Source: Dactylorhiza incarnata (taxonomy: Eukaryota > Streptophyta > Magnoliopsida > Asparagales > Orchidaceae). Taken from it: a stretch of DNA of 64,000 nucleotides. The notes beneath the pieces are model-generated. The model was not told the origin of the DNA. It did no database searches and saw only the letters and a list, made by a program, of their open reading frames with translations. How positions within the stretch are numbered: position 1 is the stretch's first letter; every line of letters starts with the position of its first letter. This document shows positions 56,655 through 64,000 of the stretch, piece by piece. The stretch covers positions 4,278,001 to 4,342,000 of the forward strand of contig JAWHQI010000185.1 of assembly GCA_033032865.1 (NCBI GenBank), written 5' to 3'. The position numbers and the translations under genes were made by a program.

Positions 56655-56838
56655 ATTTGGTATCAGACTTTAGGGGTCGATCTGTAGTTTAGCAAATTCG
56701 AGGCCTAATTCCTTTTAAGGGGTGGAGTGCACGTGATGTGCATTCACCTCAAATGTTAAAAACTAATAAGAATGTCCACTTAGGAATGAAAAACATTCTT
56801 GTTTGCGGAACCTGAGCATTCCTTGGTAGAATATTTCT

Positions 56839-57920
56839 ATGTTTTTGGTCACTAAATTATGTGTTATACAATTATTGGTGACTAGGAGTGGTTCAGGGAA
56901 GTCTCAACCCCATAACACTACCGAAAGTAGTGTGACTGTTGAGGTTCCACCGACCACTCCTTATGCTGAGATGATTAGGTTAGTCGCTAAAGTGGTCTTC
57001 GCGATGATCAATACTCAGCCTGGGTGGCTTGCACAACCTACTACTGCTACTCCTGATGTGGCCCCGACACCTATTGTTGTAGGGGAGCCGAGAGCGGAAC
57101 CTACAATGGAGCCTAGGGTGGAACATAGAGTCGAGCATGTAGCTATATGACAAGCTTATTACCAGCAATAGAAACACTTTCTGATCTTCAATCCTCCAAC
57201 CTTCTCGGGGACCGAATCCCTAATAGAGGCAGAGGATTGGCTGTCAAGAGTAAAGAGAATTCTATGGGCAATATCAATTGTAGAAGTGATGATGGTCACC
57301 CTAGACACTTCCCTTCTGAATGGAGAGATAGTTCTTTGGTGGGAAGAGGTAGAACATCACAAATTCACTGGTTGAGAGATTACTGATGTCTCAATGACAT
57401 AGTTTCAGAACTGTTCCTCCAGAGGTTTATCCCCTTTGCCCAGCGCATCACGTTGCAAAATTTGTTTTTGCGGTTAACTCAAGGTGATCATTCGGTAGAC
57501 GACTGCATGCATGAGTTCACCAGACTGAGCCACTATGCGGGATCTTTGGTGGAAGATGAGGAGACAAAGACGAATAAGTTCTATGAAGGACTTCGAGATG
57601 AGTTGAGGCTGCTTCTAGCTGGCCCAATGACTTTTTGCTTTCATGTCCTGGTTGAAACTGCTAGATCTCTGGAGTTGGGCATCCAAAGGGTGCAACGCAT
57701 GAAAGGCCTCATTGCAAAGAAGACAAAGTTTTGTGTGCCAAATTCTCATGCAAAGCCAGATTTCAGAAGAAATACGAGGAAGTCTATCTTCGCGGAACCA
57801 GCTCCCTTTAATGTATTGGGAACAACTATAGCACAGGGTCCCATGACATGTTTCACCTATGGAATGGTGGGACACAAAGCCCGAGGGTGTCGAAGTGGTC
57901 CCCCAAGGGCAGAAAACTGA
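56839..57920 (+). pseudogene. Gypsy Gag, second internal region
   Basis: Reads 'MIRLVAKVVFAMINTQPGWL', 'HFLIFNPPTFSGTESLI', 'AEDWLSRVKRILWAIS', 'LNGEIVLWWEEVEHHKFTG', then in another frame 'QNLFLRLTQGDHSVDDCMHE', 'KTNKFYEGLRDELRLLLAG'. The knuckle is 'CFTYGMVGHKARGC', with the second Cys replaced by Tyr, so zinc binding is impaired. Stops occur near 57148, 57169 and 57374. It parallels the first copy but with different lesions. Confidence 0.85.
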
Positions 57921-58640
57921 GTTGTGGACTATGCTCGTGCAGCAAGTTCATCGTATGCGCAGAAAGGAATAATTGCGGAGTCTTCTGCTTCCCAGCAACC
58001 TCTGACCCAGCCGAGAGTCTACTCGCTTGGTCAGTAAGAAGCCATACGGCAGAACAATGTTGTCACAGGTATGAATTGTAATCTAGCTTTTACACCTTGA
58101 CGTGATTTATACTTCATGTGTGACTATACGTTTGTTTGCGTGTGCAATTAGGCTTTGTCCTAATTTTCATCTATCTGACGAGAGCTCTTTTTGATATTGG
58201 AGCATCGCACTCTTTCTTGTCTTAGGACATTGTGGTGCGAATCGAAGTACCGTATACCTTGGTAAAGGATAGATTGGAGGTAGTGATGATCAATGGGTCT
58301 CATATGAGCGCGGATCGGTTGAGCCGTGTATAGGTGCGGATAAGGAATCATGATTTCGACTTGGAAGCGTCATTATTACCGCTAGCTGAATTCAATGTAA
58401 TCTTTCGCATGGACTGGCTCTCGAAGCAGCGAGCATACATAGATTGAAATTGGAAGGAGATTACTTTGGGAAAGAACACTGGAGATGAGACCATGTTTGG
58501 TGGTATGTGAAGAGCGAGCACGACACATATTCTTGCTCTTCCAGTGGTCATGGCGGTGAGGCAAGGCACAAAGTTGTTCTTCACTTTGTTGAAGGCTTTG
58601 GAGCCTAATCTAGTTTAAGTGATGTCCCGGTAGAATTGGA
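57921..58640 (+). pseudogene. Gypsy protease, second internal region
   Basis: From about 58180: 'ALFDIGASHSFLS', where the catalytic Asp and Gly remain but Thr is Ile, then a stop, 'PYTLVKDRLEVVMINGSHM' and 'PLAEFNVIFRMDWLSKQRAYI'. A linker of about 250 bp before it has no clear domain. Confidence 0.8.
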
Positions 58641-59300
58641 GTATGCTAATGTGTTTCCAAACAAACTCCATGGGACTCCCCTTAGCGAGAGATTGATTAC
58701 TATATTGAGTTGGTGTCAGGTGCCAAGCTAGTGTCACTCTCACCGAACCGAATAGCATCAAAAGAATCGCCAGAGTTAAAACTTAAGTTGCAAGAACTGC
58801 TAGGGAAAGTCTATGTGTGTCCATGTTCATCCCCTTGGAGTGCACCAGTCCTCTTTGTGAAAAATGAAGGATGGGAGCTTGCGTCTATGCATCAATTATC
58901 GAGAGCTGAATAAGCTGACAAAGAAGAACAGTTATCTGATTCCGAGAATCGATGACTTGTTCGACCAACTGGTTGCGTCGACAGTGTATTCTAAGCTAGA
59001 CTTGAGGTCCGACAATGGTCAGCTGAGAATAAGGGAATGCGATATTCCAAAGACAACGTTCAGTACCTGCTTCGGGCAATACGAATTCACGGTCATGCTG
59101 TTCGATCTCTCCAATGCACCTTAGGTATTTATGAACTTGATGAATAGAACGTATCGAGAGTACTTGGACCGATTTGTGATCGTCATCATCGACGACATAT
59201 TGGTATACTCTCAGTCCGAAGAGGAGCATGCAGAGCATCTGCACGCAGTCTTGAGACCTTAAGGAGGAGTCAGCTATATGCCAAGTTCTCCAAATGCGTG
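58641..59300 (+). pseudogene. Gypsy reverse transcriptase, second internal region
   Basis: Reads 'LKLQELLGKVYVCPCSSPW', then with a one-base frame change '[19 protein letters not shown]', '[20 protein letters not shown]' and '[19 protein letters not shown]'. A TAG near 59123 follows 'SNAP'. The catalytic box '[20 protein letters not shown]' keeps both Asp residues, unlike the first copy. Confidence 0.87.
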
Positions 59301-60020
59301 TTTGGCTATCATCAGTAGCATTCCTTGGTCATGTTGTTAGTGGTGAAGGAATCACAGTCGATCCGTCGAAGATAGTGGCAATCTGAGAGTGGTCTGTGCT
59401 AAAAAATGTGGCGGAAGTCCGAATTTTCTTAGGACTTGCCAGCTACAATAGGCGCTTCATGGAGAATTTTCGAGGATTGAACTTCCTGTCACTAAGCTAA
59501 CTAGGAAAGATCAAAAGTTCGTTTGGTCGCCTGAGTGCTCACGAGCTTTTGAGGAGCTGAAGAGTCGTCTGACCACGACGCACATTTTATGCTCGCCTTG
59601 TGGAACGGAAGGCTACGAAATATATAGCGATGCCTCAGGGAGTGGCTTGGGTTGTGTCCTAGTGCATTTCGGAAAGGTGATTGCCTATGGCTCCCAATAA
59701 TTGAAGGTACATGATAGGAACTACCCAGTCTATGACTTAGAGTTAGCGGTCGTGGTATTCTCTTTCAAATTATGGAGGCATTACTTATATGGTGTGAAGA
59801 TCGAAAGCTTTATGGACCACAAAAGCCTCAAGTACCCATTGGATCAAAAGGAGTTGAATATGCGACATATGAGGTGGATGGATTTCCTTGGGGATTACAC
59901 CTTTGATATTCGTTACACTCTCAGGAAGGGAAACGTTGTTGCAAACGCGTTGAGTCGTCGGACTCCCACACAAGCAAATTGGATTTTATGCATGACGAGC
60001 GTCTGATCCGTCATTTAGAA
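59301..60020 (+). pseudogene. Gypsy RNase H, second internal region
   Basis: 'SDASGSGLGCVLVHFGKVI' keeps the catalytic Asp. A TAA near 59698 precedes 'KVHDRNYPVYDLELAVVVF', 'SFMDHKSLKYPLDQKELNM', 'MRWMDFLGDYTFDIRY' and 'GNVVANALSRR'. This is the complete C-terminal RNase H module including the usual ending before integrase. Confidence 0.87.
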
Positions 60021-61466
60021 TCCTTAGGGAGCACTTGTGTCGATAGGAGAGTGTCTACTTCAGTATGCTTGAACTGTACACAGGTTCAATATGACATTTC
60101 CGACCAAGTTCGACGAGCTTTGGAGCTAGATAAAAGCATGAAGCGTTACAAAGAGGAGACTATGGATGGTCTAACGCTGAATTCTCTTTCGACGATGGTC
60201 TTTTATGGAGGAATGCTAGATTTTGTGTCCCAAAAGTTGTCAATTTATGGGAAGAATTGATGTACGAGGCTCACTTTACCAAGTACTCGATTCACATGGG
60301 GAGCACAAAGATGTACATGGATATGAAGAACCTGTTTTGGTGGTCGGGTATGAAGAAAGACATTTCTCTCTACGTAGCCTAGTGTCATGCTTGCATGTTG
60401 GTAAAGGCTGAAGTCTAACACCTGGTGGTTTTGTAAAGTCTTTGCAGCATGGAAACGATGTCATTTGGGTGATCATAGATCGTTTGACGAAAGTATTTCC
60501 CTTCCTTCCAAACTGGAAGGATGATTTTGTGGAAAAGCTAGCCAAGCTATACGTAGATAATATTGTACGATTGCACGGAGTTCCAAGTAGCATCGTAAGT
60601 GATCGAGATGGGCATTTCACAACAAATGATTGGAAGCTGGTTCACCAACTCTTGGGTACCAAGATAAATATTAGCACGACCTTCCACCCACAAACGGATG
60701 GGCAGACCGAGAGGACCAATAACACGATGGAAGTCATGCTCCGGATGTGCGCCTTAGATTCGAAAAGAGATGGAAGGACCATCTTTATATGATCGAATTT
60801 TGCTACAATAACAGCTACCAATCAAGTATTAAAATAGCACCCTTCGAGGCTCTTTTATGGTAGAAAGTGTTGTACTGCTTTGGCTTGGGCGGAAACAGGC
60901 TACACCAAGTTGTTAAAGCGCAAAGATGTGGACAAAGCAAATACATCGATACGGGCAATACGAGAACGGTTGTTAGTTTCCCAGGATAGGCAAGCAAAGT
61001 ATTACAATGTGAATCACTGGAACATCGAGTTCGCCGTTGGTGACTGGGTTTACTTGAAAGTCAACCGTTCAAAGGAGTACCGAGGATTCAACGCTTGAAA
61101 AAGCTAAGTCCAAGGTACGTTGGACCGTTTGAGATCTTAGAACGCATTGGTGAAGCTGCCTACCGGCTTGCTCTATCTACAGAGCTAAGCGATCTGCACG
61201 ATGTATTTCACATTTCAGTGTTGAGAAAGGCTGTGAAATAGCCTACACCTATTGTTGCGATTGACGAAGTGCCGATAAATGGTGAGCTAGGGACAAAATT
61301 CAAGCCCATACGCATCGAAGACACCAATGTGAGGAAGTTACGGAACAAATCCATTCGAATGGTAAAGGTTCATTGGAATAATTGGGGGAGAGAGGAACTC
61401 TCTTGGGAAAGAGAGCAAACCATGCTTGTGGAGTACCCCGAGCTATTCCTCTCAGGTATAATTTAA
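60021..61466 (+). pseudogene. Gypsy integrase, second internal region
   Basis: The HHCC finger is readable at 60264-60415: 'EAHFTKYSIHMGSTKMYMD', 'FWWSGMKKDISLYVA', stop, 'CHACMLVKAE'. The core (60442-60792) has 'VIWVIIDRLTKVFPFLP' (D), 'PSSIVSDRDGHFTTND' (D) and 'HPQTDGQTERTNNTMEVML' (E), so the catalytic triad is present. The C-terminus reads 'KKLSPRYVGPFEILERIG', 'DLHDVFHISVLRK', 'RNKSIRMVKVHWNNWGREEL' and 'LVEYPELFLS', the chromovirus-type GPF/Y module. No clear separate chromodomain is seen. Ends at TAA near 61464. Confidence 0.87.
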
Positions 61467-61525
61467 TTTTTGCACCTTACTGTTTTCGTAATTTCGGGAT
61501 GAAATTCATTTAAGGGAGTTGGAGT

Positions 61526-63697
61526 TGTAACACCCCACTTTTTCCAAAATGGGATGGAAGAGAAGTGTTCTGTCATGTGTCGTCGAGTGATCTCGAAGAA
61601 TAGAGCATAGTTTCGGCTTGTCGTTGAGTGATCTCGACGAACACAACATAGTTTCGGCGTGCCGTCGAGTGATCTCGGCGAACACAGCATAATTTCGGCG
61701 TATCGTCGAGTGATCTCGATGAACACTGCTTAGTTTTGGCATGTCGTCGAGTGATCTCGACAAACACAGCATAGTTTCAGCATGTCTTCGAGGGATCTCT
61801 ACGACAAAGCATAAGTTCGATGTGTCATCGAGTGATCTCGACGAACACAGCAACATCTCGATGAATCAGATAGAGGAACTGTGCTTTCACTGTTTTAAAA
61901 ACCTCGGAAGTAGACAACCCAGATCCTTGTTGCAGTTGTCACAATCTGTGTGAAAAGTAGATCTGATGGCCGGCCTGTGTTCGAATCCCTTAAAGGATAA
62001 CAAATAATGATCTTTATGATCAATATTACTTTTACTTTCTCTCTCCAAGCTTGAGAAAGTGGAAATCCAATGAGGCAGAAGGAGACTTTTTCTGCCGTTG
62101 ACGGAGCTCCGAAGCTCCAAATCGTGAGCCTTTTCCAGATCCACGGAGAGCAGCCCGGTGCAGTTCTTTCCATCCTATTGAAATCTCAAATTCAAAGCGC
62201 TAAAGAGAGTGGCAAGGGTAACAATCCTTCCTCCCGGTATTAGGATGTGTTTTGGTCCTTTCATCCCTTTTCTATGATTGCATAAGGTTGTCTCTTTCAC
62301 TAATTAATGAAGTGTAGGACTTCATATAGTTCTTCGGAACTCTGCGTAGATTGTGTCCATCCCCGACATTTATTGCCTATAGAAATTCGGCATGGATTTA
62401 GGCACTTTATGTGATGCCTACCCATGGCTGTTAGCCCTGATTGGTGATGCTTGATTGTGACGTGCATATAGGTTAAGCCTAGAATGTGTGCTGGAGAATA
62501 ACTCCGTGAAATATATCATGGTATTGCGAGACTTGAGTTTTAGGTGTCTTTTTGAGAGACTAACGGAAACCTCATGCTTGGGTTGTGGTTGAATGCAAAC
62601 CTTCACCACGAGTTTTGAAGTGGAGTGGTCTTGTACCTCCTTCGTTGGTTATGTTTGCGAAGCCTATGTCCTCTTGGAAGTATTAGGTGCATAGCTTATC
62701 TTTTGTGTAGCACATGTATGTGTTAAACCCTTACGGACTGAGGCGAAGCAGTACCCGCATCGTGTGATTGATCATGATGACTAGAACACGGGCAAAGCTG
62801 AACCGAACCCATTTCCATGCAGATCGGTGAGAGGTCCCAACCTCTTGTCTCGCTGTATGATCATGGGAGAGGTCGTGGATGGTGTTGGCCAAAAGCTCTT
62901 TTCCCACCTAAGGTTGTATAAATTAGGGTGGTGTAGGTACTTGTGAAAGAGTCCTTTGGAGACATGCCTTGCATGCATGAAATACATGGCTGTGAGTACC
63001 CACGTTTGTATTGTTATGAATTGATGTTATGTTAGTCTCATGCGGTGGCTTAGGCAGTTGCGGGGATCCTACAGGTGAACCTATCTAACATCATGTGCAT
63101 ACCTAGGTTCCCTTTTCTTTGATGCTCAACCTAAAAGATTGATTGTGCTTGAAATCTCACCTTATGTAGAGTAGATGCACTTTCTTTATATTATTACATG
63201 TTACATGTACGGCTTGCTTGCAGGTTAGCAGTTCCCCGCCCTGTGCCAGCTAGGATGGTCGGGTGGGGGGGGAGGGGTGAGATCGTTATTCGGTTTGTGG
63301 TCAGCTCATAGCAGACCCTCATTTACCTCATATTTGTGGATGGTGCTGGTGAGCCGAGCGGAAAGTAGCGGGCTGAATCCATTTGTTGTGTTGGCCCTTG
63401 TATCCCAGCCTTTGTTTTACTACTTCCCATGAATTGTCGGCCTGCGTGCCGATGTGTGTTATTAAGCTATATAAATTGTTAAATGTAAGGCCTTAATGCC
63501 ATAACTTAATTGTGACATTCCTGAGATGGTGGACATTCTGAAAATAATATATTTTGAAAGCTTCCGCTTATGCTTGTTTATAATCTATTGTAGTTCTTTT
63601 ATGTTTGTCATCTTTTAAAGTGTAGCTAGTATGTTAAATATGGCATGGGGTCTCGACCGGCCTATTGTTATATTGTTTGTACTGGCAGGGTGGTACA
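61526..63697 (+). repeat. LTR 3 of the gypsy array
   Basis: TGTAACACCCC...GGTGGTACA, 2172 bp, the most complete LTR; the last bases differ from GTGTTACA by one substitution. Seven to eight 41-bp units (61575-61860) carry TCGTCGAGTGATCTCGACGA or variants. It is preceded by the purine-rich TAAGGGAGTTGGAGT. Frames antisense to the minisatellite (61463-61856) are repeat translations. Confidence 0.87.
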
Positions 63698-63702
63698 TGT
63701 AG

Positions 63703-63841
63703 GATCCTTGCTGGGGATCTGAGTTATAGGAGTGTTGTCACTCTGAGGTAGGGTTGCTGCTCGCACCTGAGGTAGGATTTCATGAGTGAATCTGAGGTAG
63801 GGGACTTGCTGGGTTCCTGAGTTGTAAGATCTAATTGATCT
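63703..63841 (+). repeat. Tandem hairpin array, right part
   Basis: Six further units after the gypsy array. Stems: GATCC/GGATC, GAGTG/CACTC, a bulged GGTTGC/GCACC, a bulged GATTTCA/TGAATC, GGGAC/GTTCC with one wobble, AGATC/GATCT. Linkers CTGAGGTAGG (three exact) or CTGAGTT(G/A)TA. After 63841 the pattern stops. Confidence 0.75.
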
Positions 63842-64000
63842 GTGTTTTTGGAGGAGTTGGCCTAGTCACACTACTAGAAAGGTGGAGGGCGACAATGGAG
63901 TGCCCACCATCTGGGGAAACACTATAAATACCTGTGTGCTTTTCTGTGTTGTTTGTTTTGCTTTCTCTAAGCTAGAATAGTCAATAACTTAAAAGAGACA
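63842..64000 (+). promoter_or_regulatory. Putative core promoter after the hairpin array
   Basis: CACTATAAATACC gives a TATA box at 63923-63930, about 80 bp after the last hairpin. A pyrimidine-rich stretch follows, suitable for a transcription start near 63955. The arrangement (repeats, TATA, leader) fits an LTR or a pararetrovirus-type regulatory region; the window ends before this can be decided. Confidence 0.45.

Larger units (their letters stand above)
50131..63697 (+). mobile_element. Gypsy array: LTR-internal-LTR-internal-LTR, Tekay/Del-like
   Basis: Three related LTRs (50131-51366, about 54440-56654, 61526-63697) separate two internal regions with gag, protease, RT, RNase H and, in the second only, integrase. 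The outer ends share the TGTAG duplication; the middle LTR lacks its TGTAACACC start. This fits unequal recombination between elements or tandem insertion followed by deletion. All frames are riddled with stops. LTR identities look like 80% or slightly more, so it is old. Confidence 0.88.
50126..63702. repeat. 5-bp target-site duplication TGTAG around the three-LTR gypsy array
   Basis: TGTAG at 50126-50130 precedes TGTAACACCCC, and TGTAG at 63698-63702 follows GGTGGTACA. The hairpin array reads on across the gap, confirming one outer insertion. Confidence 0.9.

Noticed and set aside
51506..61856. Minus-strand ORFs over the gypsy LTR minisatellites (such as 61506-61856)
   Set aside because: They translate the 41-bp repeat into 'RSLDDTPKL'-like text; repeat shadows.
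1..64000. Host protein-coding genes, tRNA or rRNA genes
   Set aside because: No frame showed a recognisable host domain with plausible exon structure. tRNA-like matches are only the short primer binding sites.

Overview
This is transposon-packed plant nuclear DNA. I found no intact host gene, rRNA, tRNA or CRISPR array. Angiosperm origin is inferred from the element lineages: Ty1/copia of the SIRE type, other copia elements, an Athila-like gypsy element, Tekay/Del-like gypsy elements, and LTR primers complementary to plant initiator tRNA-Met or tRNA-Asp. I cannot name the species. Boundaries rest on LTR ends (TG...CA), primer sites, polypurine tracts and 5-bp target-site duplications (TSDs) read directly. 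Percent identities and substitution counts are by eye. | Layout, left to right. (1) 1-10407: a decayed SIRE-type copia element on the minus strand, split at 1363/7886 by a 6.5-kb non-autonomous gypsy-type element, 'family A' (1368-7881, TSD GTATA). Family A's outer segments are inverted relative to a normal LTR element, so it carries two long palindromes. (2) 10408-12011: a second, truncated family A copy. (3) 12012-18934: a foldback with arms of about 2.4 kb starting TGTAAGAC and a 2-kb centre holding an array of TTCGACGAA motifs. (4) 18935-22581: the 3' half of another copia element with its 3' LTR. (5) 22582-24722: non-LTR sequence with a degenerate repeat of about 235 bp and an unidentified minus-strand pseudogene. 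(6) 24723-41448: a copia element (TSD ATTCC) with full gag-pol remains. Its 3' LTR is split by a young 10.1-kb gypsy derivative (30242-40379, TSD CCGCC) with 3-kb LTRs. (7) 41454-41997: a 70-bp tandem repeat. (8) 41998-49496: an Athila-like element (TSD GAAGG) carrying gag and protease only. (9) 49497-64000: an unidentified host element with a coding remnant, a tandem hairpin array and a TATA box, interrupted by a three-LTR gypsy array (50131-63697, TSD TGTAG). | Nesting order. The 10.1-kb derivative is the youngest insertion; its LTRs differ at about ten positions in 3 kb. The copia element around it and the Athila-like element show several percent LTR divergence. The three-LTR array and the SIRE element are older still. 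Almost every coding frame carries stops or frameshifts, and several catalytic residues are lost, so these elements could not move by themselves. | The observations most worth a second look are structural. They are: the interrupted array of about twelve short hairpins with different but self-complementary stems joined by a CTGAGGTAG linker (49984-50130 plus 63703-63841); three leader hairpins sharing one 12-nt loop just after a primer site (33438-33610); the inside-out family A element; the family A protein with two zinc knuckles and a conserved C-terminal domain; a triplet of polypurine-like motifs at conserved spacing; and CpG-containing dyad arrays that fill the LTRs or foldback centre of unrelated families.
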